Translations under genes and position numbers: made by a program
Notes under the pieces: model-generated
The model's input: the letters and a program-made list of their open reading frames with translations, nothing else
What the model was told of the DNA's origin: nothing
Databases searched by the model: none
Origin: Brevibacillus sp. DP1.3A
GTDB lineage: Bacteria; Bacillota; Bacilli; Brevibacillales; Brevibacillaceae
Assembly (NCBI RefSeq): GCF_013284245.2
Contig: NZ_CP085876.1
Span: 396,501-460,500 of the forward strand
Length of the DNA stretch: 64,000 bases
Reading direction: 5' to 3'
Shown here: piece by piece, positions 36,101 to 43,845 of the stretch
How positions within the stretch are numbered: position 1 is the first letter of the stretch
Layout: every line of letters starts with the position of its first letter

Positions 36101-37036
36101 ATGGAACAACAATTAGATTTCTTGGTAGATAAAGTAGTAGCAGAACTGCAAAAGAAGCTGGGTGAGGCCACAGAACAAGCTCCGTCACCAAAAGCAGAGA
36201 CGGGCTTGATTCAACTGAGATCGGAATCAAAGGCAGAGCCGGTAGCGAATGCGACGACGGCGCAAGCTCCTGTAGTGAACGAGCAGCCTGCTCCATCAAC
36301 AGAACCAGAGAGAACCACACATGTACCGAATCCGAAGTACAAGGAAGGCTTGGATGAACTGCTGTCCAGCACGCCAGCGCGCATCGGAGTTTGGCGTACA
36401 GGTGTGAGACCTTTGACCAAAACGATGCTCGAATTGCGTCGCGACCATGCTGCGGCTGTAGATGCTGTATACGGTGAAGTCAGTCAAGCGGTACTCGATC
36501 AGTACTCCTTGTTCACAGTGGAAACACAGTATGACAACACCGAAAACTATCTAAAGCGTCCGGATATGGGGCGCGTCCTCACTGAGGAAGGCGTGCGCTT
36601 GCTGCAAGAGCGCGGCCAAAAGAAGCCACAGGTACAAATCGTCGTTTCAGACGGCTTGAGTGCTGCTGCGGTGGATGCAAACCTGAAAGACGTACTTCCA
36701 TCCCTGATGGACTCTCTGAAAAGCTACGGACTGACCTGCGGCACTCCGTTTTTTATCAAGGGCGGACGCGTAGCCAGCATGGATCACGTTGGCGAGATTT
36801 TGGAGCCAGAAGTATTGGTGCTCCTGATCGGAGAACGTCCAGGATTGGTTACAGCACATTCCATGAGTGCGTACATGTGCTACCGTCCACGCAAAGGTAT
36901 GGTAGAATCAGAGCGTACAGTGATCTCGAATATTCATCGTCAAGGTACTTCTCCGGTTGAGGCGGGTGCCCACATTGGGACCATTCTCTCCAAAATGCTG
37001 GAGCAAAAAGCAAGTGGTGTGAAACTAGTCTTGTAA
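36101..37036 (+). CDS. eutC: Ethanolamine ammonia-lyase small subunit
   Basis: 311 residues. The first 85 are a low-complexity linker rich in Ala, Pro, Glu and Thr, longer than the short N-terminal targeting segment of enterobacterial EutC. The first about 20 residues (LDFLVDKVVAELQKKL) form an amphipathic helix suited to encapsulation. The cobalamin-binding body starts at TPARIGVWRTGVRP and includes QIVVSDGLSAAAV and VLLIGERPGL. Confidence 0.96.
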   Translation: MEQQLDFLVDKVVAELQKKLGEATEQAPSPKAETGLIQLRSESKAEPVANATTAQAPVVNEQPAPSTEPERTTHVPNPKYKEGLDELLSSTPARIGVWRTGVRPLTKTMLELRRDHAAAVDAVYGEVSQAVLDQYSLFTVETQYDNTENYLKRPDMGRVLTEEGVRLLQERGQKKPQVQIVVSDGLSAAAVDANLKDVLPSLMDSLKSYGLTCGTPFFIKGGRVASMDHVGEILEPEVLVLLIGERPGLVTAHSMSAYMCYRPRKGMVESERTVISNIHRQGTSPVEAGAHIGTILSKMLEQKASGVKLVL

Positions 37037-37056
37037 CATGACGAGGAGGATTCAGC

Positions 37057-37998
37057 ATGACATTTCGTAGAAAAAAAGTAGCCGTCATCGGTAGTGGTTT
37101 TACAGGAGCGACAACTGCGTTCATCATGGCGCAAAAAGAGCTGGCTGACATCGTTTTGGTCGATATCCCTCAATTGGAAAACCCAACAAAGGGTAAAGCA
37201 CTCGACATGATGGAAGCTTCCCCAGTCCTTGGCTTCGATGCTAGCATTACAGGTACTTCTGACTACAAAGACATCGAAGGCTCCGATATCGTAATCATCA
37301 CAGCAGGTATTGCTCGTAAGCCAGGTATGTCCCGCGACGACTTGGTAGCAACGAATGCAGCCATCATGCGCTCTGTTGCTGAGCAAGTGAAAACATATGC
37401 ACCAAACTCCATCGTACTCATCCTGTCCAACCCGGTAGATGCGATGACCTATACATTCTACAAAACGTCCGGTTTCCCGAAACACCGCGTAATCGGTCAA
37501 TCCGGCGTACTGGATACAGCTCGCTTCCGTACGTTCGTAGCGATGGAACTGAATGTATCCGTAAATGACGTAACAGGCTTCGTATTGGGCGGTCACGGTG
37601 ACGACATGGTACCACTCTTGCGTTACTCCTACGCTGGCGGCATCCCACTCGAAAAATTGATCCCACAAGATCGTCTGGATGCCATCGTCGAGCGTACACG
37701 CAAAGGCGGCGGCGAAATCGTAGCTCTCTTGGGCAACGGTTCCGCTTACTATGCACCTGCGGCAGCTCTGGTAGAAATGGCAGAAGCGATCTTGAAAGAC
37801 CAGAAGCGCATCCTGCCATCCATCGCTTTGCTCCAAGGCGAGTATGGCTACAACGATATCTACCTGGGTGTACCAACTCTCTTGGGTGGAAACGGTATCG
37901 AGCAAGTCATCGAGCTGGATCTGACTGCTGCTGAGAAAGCAGCATTGGATAAATCCGCAGATTCCGTTCGTGCTGTTATGAAAGTAGCTATGCCATAA
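37057..37998 (+). CDS. mdh: Malate dehydrogenase
   Basis: 313 residues, very like Bacillus Mdh: [20 protein letters not shown] (NAD loop), [29 protein letters not shown] with the substrate arginines, and [14 protein letters not shown]; catalytic His in [12 protein letters not shown]. It interconverts malate and oxaloacetate with NAD(H). It sits 20 bases after eutC with a good RBS (GAGGAGG) and closes the operon. In Bacillus mdh normally lies with citZ-icd, so this position is notable. There is no apparent encapsulation tail. Confidence 0.95.
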   Translation: MTFRRKKVAVIGSGFTGATTAFIMAQKELADIVLVDIPQLENPTKGKALDMMEASPVLGFDASITGTSDYKDIEGSDIVIITAGIARKPGMSRDDLVATNAAIMRSVAEQVKTYAPNSIVLILSNPVDAMTYTFYKTSGFPKHRVIGQSGVLDTARFRTFVAMELNVSVNDVTGFVLGGHGDDMVPLLRYSYAGGIPLEKLIPQDRLDAIVERTRKGGGEIVALLGNGSAYYAPAAALVEMAEAILKDQKRILPSIALLQGEYGYNDIYLGVPTLLGGNGIEQVIELDLTAAEKAALDKSADSVRAVMKVAMP

Positions 37999-38014
37999 GC
38001 ACGGGTTTAAAATG

Positions 38015-38049
38015 AAAGCTTCGCCAGATGTTTTGGCGGAGCTTTTTTT
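38015..38049 (+). terminator. Terminator of the eutABC-mdh unit
   Basis: AAAGCTTCGCC and GGCGGAGCTTTTTTT around AGATGTTTT. Confidence 0.9.
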
Positions 38050-38078
38050 ACAATGTGGATGGAGTAACCGTAGTGGAG

Positions 38079-38280
38079 GGAAGAAGCGGATTTCCAGTCT
38101 ACGCTTCGGCCTACGCCCTGCTGAGGGCGGGTTCTGTTCGCTCCGAAATAAATAGCGGGAGCGCTTCAAAAGTAGAGTTTCAAGGATGTATTTGCAGAGG
38201 TTGAAGCTGAAAACCCCCGCTATTTATTTCGGAGCTGGGTAGGGCTCCAGAGGCGCTAGGACTGGAAATCCGCTTCTTCC
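38079..38280. repeat. 200-bp imperfect palindrome (foldback / MITE-like element)
   Basis: The ends are perfect inverted repeats (AAGAAGCGGATTTCCAGTC at 38081-38099 and its complement at 38260-38278). Inside lie a 20-bp inverted pair GCTCCGAAATAAATAGCGGG (38140-38159) and its complement (38216-38235), and then GCGCTTCAA/TTGAAGCT. The whole could fold into one long branched hairpin. No ORF is supported. The 478-bp gap between mdh and the next gene otherwise holds only the mdh terminator and the promoter region of the regulator. Confidence 0.75.
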
Positions 38281-38433
38281 TACGGGGCTGTATTCGCATG
38301 AAAGCTGATTCAAGAGGGCGTAATTGTCACGTAGTGCAAACACCTGTAAGACATTGGAGGAATTGTGCGGAAAGTGACGAACTAGTTTAATAAAATATGA
38401 AGAAATGTAAAGACGAATCTACCAAAAAAATAT

Positions 38434-38455
38434 ATTTTATTGTAAAATAAAGGAA
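38434..38455 (+). promoter_or_regulatory. AT-rich palindrome and shared TTGTAAAA motif before regulator 1
   Basis: TATTTTATTGTAAAATA forms a near-palindrome about 25 bases before the start region. The core TTGTAAAA recurs before the first Spo0E-like gene and the second regulator. It may be an operator or a promoter element shared by the cassette. Confidence 0.4.
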
Positions 38456-38476
38456 AAATTTAGGGGATGATTCTTT

Positions 38477-39871
38477 ATGGGGGGGCTGCAAGGGACATTG
38501 CACTGGTCGCTGCGGTCAGAGATTGAAAGACACCGTAGAGAGTGCGGCTATACCTTGAGTAAATTAGGTGAATTAACGGGCATCAACCATGGGAGCTTGA
38601 GCGAGATTCTGAACGGAAATCCACCGCGGGCTATGACCATTGGTCAATTAGATGCGCTCGCTGCGGTGTTTGGTCGCGAGCCAGGTTGGTTGTACGAATT
38701 GTATACGGAAGAATGTATATCAGAGGGGAGAATATCGCGCCCTCGGTTGATACCATATTTGATACGATGTGCAGAGGTTGGGCGGCAGGATTGCATAGAA
38801 GAGGTTGTTCCTAAATTGTTGGACAACCCTAAAAATATTTCGACCCTCTTTTTAGTGGCGGAACAGCTATATGAAAGCGGGAAACAAAAAGAATCCATAC
38901 CTTTTTATCAGGCTGTCGTTGATAGCGAGAAGGATGGACATTCTGAGCAATTCGTAAGGAGTCAGTATCGATTGTTTCGGGCTGCACTCGGGACCAATTC
39001 TGAAGAAAATGGGGAGGCAGTTATTCGGTTTTCCCCCTATCGGAATAGGCTTCCTGAAAACTATCAGCTGGATGCTTTATTTCAATTAGCGCGGGTTTCT
39101 TATGCTTTGCAGAAATGGAAGAAGTCGGAACAGTACGCTGATGAATTACGGTATCTTGCGGAAACGATTTACATACATGAGTTGGACAGATTGAAAAGAG
39201 ATAAAAAAAGTGAACTGCCTGAGACAGAACGTCCTCTTGTGTATTATTACGCCATGGGACATTTATATAAAGGCGCGACATTGGAAATGCAAGGAATGTA
39301 TGCACAAGCCAAGTCGTATGTACAAATTTATGCTGATCTAGGATGGTTTGAGCTGCTGGATGAAGTTGGACATCAAGAGGTAGAGCGGTTCCGGATTTGG
39401 GCAAAGGCTAACTTATACACATTAGAGGTATTGGCTGGTAATACCAACACCATTGAGGAGTATGCCGATTATCTTGAGAGTCTTCCCCCAAATGAAATAC
39501 TTCCTGGTTTAATTTCTATTATAAAATCAGCTAATATTTACGATTTTTGTGTGGATGAAATATTAGAGCGCTTTTCAATGCACATCGCCAATTTTGGTCA
39601 ATATACCGACGCAATTCGTTTGGACAGGCATATTCGATTTCGGTATCAGGCAGCCATTTATGAATTCGGTAAAGGGCGACTAGAGAAAGGGATTGAAGAA
39701 ACGATATGCTGTCTTTCTTTAGCCAGTTTGATAAATCGCTTTGAAGATGCTCTTAAATGCATAGCGTTATTTGAAGAGTACCGGCAACATGCATCGCCAA
39801 TACAAGTGGAACGATATCAAACCATTGTAACGGGCAGAAAAAAGGAGAACATTCTTTCTAAAAAGAATTAG
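38477..39871 (+). CDS. HTH-TPR regulator, RRNPP-like peptide receptor (copy 1)
   Basis: 464 residues. Xre-type helix-turn-helix at about 12-65 (YTLSKLGELTGINHGSLSE and NGNPPRAMTIGQLDALAAVF), then helical TPR-like repeats to the end (IPFYQAVVDSEKDG; YQLDALFQLARVSYALQKW; HLYKGATLEMQGMYAQAKSY). This plan matches peptide-binding regulators such as NprR, PlcR and AimR; I did not match it to a named one. Start: an earlier ATG at 38467 aligned with the start of copy 2 is out of frame because of seven Gs (38479-38485) rather than six. It is followed by a secreted-peptide gene and a Spo0E-like gene. Confidence 0.8.
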   Translation: MGGLQGTLHWSLRSEIERHRRECGYTLSKLGELTGINHGSLSEILNGNPPRAMTIGQLDALAAVFGREPGWLYELYTEECISEGRISRPRLIPYLIRCAEVGRQDCIEEVVPKLLDNPKNISTLFLVAEQLYESGKQKESIPFYQAVVDSEKDGHSEQFVRSQYRLFRAALGTNSEENGEAVIRFSPYRNRLPENYQLDALFQLARVSYALQKWKKSEQYADELRYLAETIYIHELDRLKRDKKSELPETERPLVYYYAMGHLYKGATLEMQGMYAQAKSYVQIYADLGWFELLDEVGHQEVERFRIWAKANLYTLEVLAGNTNTIEEYADYLESLPPNEILPGLISIIKSANIYDFCVDEILERFSMHIANFGQYTDAIRLDRHIRFRYQAAIYEFGKGRLEKGIEETICCLSLASLINRFEDALKCIALFEEYRQHASPIQVERYQTIVTGRKKENILSKKN

Positions 39872-39942
39872 ATAGTAATACCTGTAACCTTGTTATATGC
39901 TGTTTTTTGGCAGATTTACACAAAATCAAGGAGGTTACATCT

Positions 39943-40059
39943 ATGAAAAGTTTCTTTCTATCACTGGTTATGGTTCTAGCTTTATTTACTGGTTCTCCAT
40001 ACACAGAGAAGCCCCATAATATCAGTATAATTATGTACGACCATGGAACAGAGGGCTAA
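39943..40059 (+). CDS. Small secreted peptide, candidate Phr-like signal pheromone
   Basis: 38 codons with a strong RBS (CAAGGAGG, nine bases before ATG), 71 bases after the regulator. MKSFFLSLVMVLALFTGS is a good Sec signal; the hydrophilic remainder PYTEKPHNISIIMYDHGTEG ends in a short tail that could be the mature signal. Size, signal sequence, and position directly after an HTH-TPR gene are those of RRNPP pheromone precursors. The mature peptide cannot be fixed. It is followed by a terminator. There is no counterpart after regulator 2. Confidence 0.7.
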   Translation: MKSFFLSLVMVLALFTGSPYTEKPHNISIIMYDHGTEG

Positions 40060-40103
40060 AGAATTGATATTCATGGATAGTTAGTTAAATAGATCGAGAT
40101 CGA

Positions 40104-40133
40104 AAAAACATCCCTCCGATGGGATGTTTTTTT
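40104..40133 (+). terminator. Terminator after regulator 1 and peptide gene
   Basis: AACATCCC and GGGATGTT around TCCGAT, followed by T7. The same type of hairpin follows regulator 2. Confidence 0.88.
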
Positions 40134-40216
40134 CTATTCAATTTTTCTTAGTCAGTGAATTTCTGCACATCCCTGTATAGTAATTATATGTAATAAATTG
40201 TAAAAGAGAGGGGGCG

Positions 40217-40507
40217 TTGGATATTACTGCTATCGCAAGTATTTTAGATATGGATGTTTCTCTTCACCCTGAAAACTCCCCCAAAAGAGGAGCAGCATCA
40301 GCCCCTAAAAGTAGGTGTACGATCCGGGGCATGGTAAAGGAAATCGGTTGCCACTTAGAGTTGGATAATAGAATCGAACAGCTACGACTGGAAATGATGG
40401 AATTGGCGGGAAAGTATGGTCTCGTACATGATAAGGTTTTGGCTGTAAGCCAACAATTGGATAAATATATTGTCATTGCACAAAACAGATTGAAAACGGA
40501 AAAGTAA
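40217..40507 (+). CDS. Spo0E-like aspartyl-phosphate phosphatase with N-terminal extension (copy 1)
   Basis: 96 residues from TTG behind GAGAGGGGG. Residues 50-90 are a Spo0E domain: two helices IEQLRLEMMELAGKYGLVHD and VLAVSQQLDKYI, with the diagnostic SQ-x-LD at 78-82. Spo0E proteins dephosphorylate Spo0A-P and so delay sporulation. The first 45 residues are an extension holding RGAASAPKSRC, a motif shared with copy 2 and with a decayed copy. Between this gene and the regulator there is a terminator, so it probably has its own promoter near 40170-40200. Confidence 0.8.
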   Translation: MDITAIASILDMDVSLHPENSPKRGAASAPKSRCTIRGMVKEIGCHLELDNRIEQLRLEMMELAGKYGLVHDKVLAVSQQLDKYIVIAQNRLKTEK

Positions 40508-40695
40508 GGATTAGATCAGTCCTTCTCACACTTCAAGGCCTCTAAAACCCTCCATTAACCTATTATCTATCTAGGCAATTGCCGACTCTTGACATGTTTG
40601 AATCATAGTATCGAACTGGATTACGAATTGATAGGAAGGTCAAGTAGTATTTTTTTTAAAAATATAAATTGTAAAATGGAGGAAAGGTTCTAGGG

Positions 40696-42057
40696 ATGAT
40701 CCTTTATGGGGGGCTGCAAGGGACAATGCATCGGTCGCTGCGGTCAGAAATTGAAAAATGCCGGAGAAAGCACGATTATACATTAAGCAAGCTGGGGGAA
40801 TTAACGGGCATTAACCCTGGAAGCTTGAGTGAGATTCTTAATGGAAATCCGCCGCGGGCTATGACCATAGGGCAATTAGATGCGTTTGCCAAGGTATTTG
40901 GACGCGAGCAGGGTTGGTTATATGAATTATACCCGGAAGAATGTTTGTCAGTGCAGAGAATTTCGCGCCCACGATTAATACCGTATTTGGCTCGATGCGT
41001 GGAGGTTGGGAGAAAGGATTGCATAGAGACTGTTGTTTCCATATTGTTAGAGAATCCGAAAAACATCTTGATTCTGTTTGTCCTTGCAGAGCAACTATAT
41101 GAGAAAGGGCAACTGAAAGAGTCAGTGCCCTTTTATGAATATGTGATTGAGAATGAAAAAGATAGCTATTCTGAGCACTTCGTGATGAGTCAGTATCGGT
41201 TATTTTGTGCTGTACTAGGGACAAATGCAGAAGAAAATTGGGAGAATGTGATTCGGTTTTCTCCGTATCGAAATCGGCTTCCAGAGAACTACCAGCTCGA
41301 TGCTTTATTCCAATTAGCACGGGTTTGTTTTGCTTTGCAAAAGTGGAACAAATCAGGCGAGTACGGTGACGAGTTACGGCTTCTTGCAGAAACTGTTCAC
41401 ATGCATGAATTGGAGAGGTTAAAAAGAAACAAAAAAGGGGAACCCCTGAAAAACGAGCGCCATCTTGTCTACTATTACGGAATGGGACATTTATATAAAG
41501 GCGCAGCACTGGAAATGCAAGGACTGTATGAAGAGGCGAAGCAGTATGTGCAAGTTTACGCTGATTTAGGAGGGTTTGAATTACTTGATGAAGACGGACG
41601 TAAAGAGGTAGAAAGATTCAAAGTATGGGCAAAGGCGAACTCCTACACATTGGAGGTGTTGTCTGGCAATACAAGCATCATTGAAGAGTATGCAGACTAT
41701 CTCGAGATCCTGCCCACCAATGAAATACTTGCTGGTATGATTTCTATTATGAAATCAGCAAATACCTACAATTTTTGTGTAGATGAGATATTGGATCGCT
41801 TTTCTTCGCAAATTGCTAGTTTCGATCAATTTACAGAAGCAATAGGATTAGATCGACACCTCCAGTTTCGGTATCAGACAGCCATTTATGAGTTTGGTAA
41901 AGGGCGGATCGAGAGAGGGATTGAAGAAAGTATACATTACCTTTCCCTAGCAGATTTGATGAATCGACATGATGAGGCTCTTACATACATAGCATTGTTT
42001 GGATGGTTAGGGAATTTGAATAAACGAATAGGGAACCAAAACGAGTTAGGTGGCTAG
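40696..42057 (+). CDS. HTH-TPR regulator, RRNPP-like (copy 2, no adjacent peptide gene)
   Basis: 453 residues, homologous to copy 1 over its whole length with long identical stretches (SLSEILNGNPPRAMTIGQLD; RFSPYRNRLPENYQLDALF). The start ATG (MILYGGLQG) has GGAGGAAAGG upstream and six Gs in the tract after TTTAT, so the frame runs from the first ATG. The C-terminus is shorter and differs after about residue 440. No small secreted peptide could be found in the 250 bases downstream, so this is a candidate orphan receptor or one that responds to the peptide of copy 1. Confidence 0.8.
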   Translation: MILYGGLQGTMHRSLRSEIEKCRRKHDYTLSKLGELTGINPGSLSEILNGNPPRAMTIGQLDAFAKVFGREQGWLYELYPEECLSVQRISRPRLIPYLARCVEVGRKDCIETVVSILLENPKNILILFVLAEQLYEKGQLKESVPFYEYVIENEKDSYSEHFVMSQYRLFCAVLGTNAEENWENVIRFSPYRNRLPENYQLDALFQLARVCFALQKWNKSGEYGDELRLLAETVHMHELERLKRNKKGEPLKNERHLVYYYGMGHLYKGAALEMQGLYEEAKQYVQVYADLGGFELLDEDGRKEVERFKVWAKANSYTLEVLSGNTSIIEEYADYLEILPTNEILAGMISIMKSANTYNFCVDEILDRFSSQIASFDQFTEAIGLDRHLQFRYQTAIYEFGKGRIERGIEESIHYLSLADLMNRHDEALTYIALFGWLGNLNKRIGNQNELGG

Positions 42058-42096
42058 CATCCTGTTAGGTCATTGTGAATATATCGTAGATTGATG

Positions 42097-42123
42097 AAAC
42101 ATCCTCTGCCAGGATGTTTTTTT
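42097..42123 (+). terminator. Terminator after regulator 2
   Basis: AAACATCCT and AGGATGTTT around CTGCC, then T7. Confidence 0.85.
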
Positions 42124-42189
42124 ATTCCATTTTTTGCAGTCGGTAAAAACCCGCATAACGACATATGGTTAATTATGTAATAAATATAA

Positions 42190-42306
42190 AAAAGAGGAGG
42201 TGGTGACAATGTTCCATGAAGCAATAGAAATCTAAGAACATCTCTAAAAAGAGGAGCCGCAGGTGTCACTAAAAGCAAGTGAATAATCCGGTGGTAAAGG
42301 AAGTAG
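42190..42306 (+). pseudogene. Decayed Spo0E-like gene fragment
   Basis: The DNA AAAAGAGGAGCCGCAGGTG-TCACTAAAAGCAAGTGAATAATCCGG-TGGTAAAGGAAGTAGG aligns closely to the start region of the first Spo0E-like gene. Translation gives KRGAAGVTKSK then a stop, where the intact gene has KRGAASAPKSRC, and a four-base deletion follows. An RBS (AAGAGGAGG) and ATG at 42209 remain but lead to a stop after eight codons. It joins directly to the intact second Spo0E-like gene. Confidence 0.65.
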
Positions 42307-42307
42307 G

Positions 42308-42610
42308 GTGAGTCTTATAGCAGCAATTGCATTTAAAAAGGGCATTCCACCCCTTCGACAGGTTAAAGGAACGCCCGCAGGAGGAGCAGTTACAGCTCCT
42401 ATAAGTAAATGTATCATGCTACCTCTAGATCGAGAAGGAGTAACCTATTACAATATTGATCACTTGAAAAACATTGTGGAACAATTGCGAGAACAATTGG
42501 TGCAAATGTATTTAGAGAAGAATGATTTCTTGGATGATGAAGTCGTGGCATTAAGCCAGCAATTGGATCAGTACATTCTGGTTATTCAATCAAAAATGAT
42601 GAAAAAATGA
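42308..42610 (+). CDS. Spo0E-like aspartyl-phosphate phosphatase with N-terminal extension (copy 2)
   Basis: 100 residues from GTG behind AAAGGAAG. Spo0E domain at about 52-95 (IVEQLREQLVQMYLEKNDFL and VVALSQQLDQYI, SQQLD at 83-87). The extension holds PAGGAVTAPISKC, matching RGAASAPKSRC of copy 1. The start could also be elsewhere, because the DNA just upstream is a remnant of another copy. Likely lowers phosphorylated Spo0A; the role of the extension is unknown. Confidence 0.75.
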   Translation: MSLIAAIAFKKGIPPLRQVKGTPAGGAVTAPISKCIMLPLDREGVTYYNIDHLKNIVEQLREQLVQMYLEKNDFLDDEVVALSQQLDQYILVIQSKMMKK

Positions 42611-42684
42611 AAGAATTAATTTCTACAGAATTAGATCAGTAGCGCAAAGATGTAGAAACATGAAAAGAGGGAGTGGGGAAGGCT

Positions 42685-43782
42685 ATGAAGAAATTCAAAA
42701 GAGCATTAGTGCCTTTTGTCGTATTCTCATTGTTATTTGCTCCTGTGTCAGTCTCGACGCCTGCATCTGCTGAAAGTACAAAGGAAATCGCTGAGACAGA
42801 AGAAGTCATTGATTTCGAAAACCTTCCCATACAGCTGGCGGAAGGGGTAACACTGGAGGAATTGGCGGAGGCCATCAATGAACCACGCATCCTTGAAAGC
42901 AAAAACGTAACTATTATAGAGAGCAGCACAGCGGATGAAGTCATCGGAGAGCGTCAAATGGTGTATAGCCCCAATGCAGCACCAGTTACAAAAGAAGACG
43001 ATTCTAAATTTGACTTCGGTGCCTTCACTTATGAAGAAGCTGCCGAAGCCGATGGAGCTAATGAGGTTGATGAATCTGACATAAGTGAGGTTAGGGCTGC
43101 TAATCCGATGAGTGTGTTTCCTAGACCTGTTGGAGTGTTCTTTGACCACATCATGACAGCCGACTGGGCAGGCGGTGATATATACTCGAATATTAAAGTA
43201 TCCGCCGTGATCGGTAGCGTGTCCTCTGTATCGGCTACTCACTCTATCACTCGCTCAGTAACAAAGGACGGGAAATATCGAGTAGAAAGAACGAATAAAC
43301 CATATTGGAGACCCCCTTACGTCAGTCTATCACAGGATAGGGTGCGCGCGAATGCAGAGACTTACTGGTGGTCAGGTACTTTTACCGGCACTGTTACATT
43401 CCAGAGTGGTAGTTCCGCACCTATCGACACATTGAAGGAAGTAAAAAGTATCCTGACTAACAATTTAGGAGAAATATATCCAGATTACGTCGATCCCCAG
43501 TCCAACATTGAATTGATCAAACCGCCCGCTGACTTGTTGCCCCAGAAGAGAGAGAGGGAGCCGGGGTATAAAGCGAAATTCGAGAAACATTATACTAATC
43601 ACTACGGCGCCCCTCAATACTTCTCTTGGGATGAAGTTGAAATCCATCACATGATCCCATTACAATATTGGGGAACAAACGATATGGACAACTTGATTCC
43701 GCTTCTCAGAAAAGAATATACCAACCAGTACATCCTGTATCATCATGAAGTCACTAAGTGGTGGGATAATTACCGAAAATAA
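42685..43782 (+). CDS. Secreted protein with C-terminal HNH-like nuclease domain, candidate toxin
   Basis: 365 residues from ATG 42685; a GTG 12 bases upstream is possible. Sec signal (FKRALVPFVVFSLLFAPVSV, cleaved near ASA-ES). A long acidic N-terminal region to about 135, a middle domain rich in Ser/Thr and aromatic residues, and a C-terminal segment with EIHHMIPLQYWGTNDMDNLI and HHEVTKWW, the His-His...Asn...His pattern of HNH/endonuclease-VII-type toxin domains. The immunity-type gene that follows supports a contact-independent or wall-released toxin. The exact nuclease family was not settled. Confidence 0.7.
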   Translation: MKKFKRALVPFVVFSLLFAPVSVSTPASAESTKEIAETEEVIDFENLPIQLAEGVTLEELAEAINEPRILESKNVTIIESSTADEVIGERQMVYSPNAAPVTKEDDSKFDFGAFTYEEAAEADGANEVDESDISEVRAANPMSVFPRPVGVFFDHIMTADWAGGDIYSNIKVSAVIGSVSSVSATHSITRSVTKDGKYRVERTNKPYWRPPYVSLSQDRVRANAETYWWSGTFTGTVTFQSGSSAPIDTLKEVKSILTNNLGEIYPDYVDPQSNIELIKPPADLLPQKREREPGYKAKFEKHYTNHYGAPQYFSWDEVEIHHMIPLQYWGTNDMDNLIPLLRKEYTNQYILYHHEVTKWWDNYRK

Positions 43783-43845
43783 ACGTAAAAACGGACTGTC
43801 ATTTGAGTGGCAGTCCTTAATTTCATTGGAGGGTGTGAGAGCAGA

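Noticed and set aside
34815-36320. 501-codon open frame on the minus strand opposite eutB
   Set aside because: Antisense shadow of a high-GC coding region; His/Cys/Arg-rich, no RBS, and eutB is certain.
37057-37998. L-lactate dehydrogenase instead of malate dehydrogenase
   Set aside because: The motifs [14 protein letters not shown] and [12 protein letters not shown] are those of Bacillus malate dehydrogenase.
42094-42180. 28-codon ORF (MKHPLPGCFFIPFF) after regulator 2 as its missing signal peptide
   Set aside because: It has no RBS, starts inside the terminator hairpin and has no basic N-terminus plus hydrophilic tail as pheromone precursors do.
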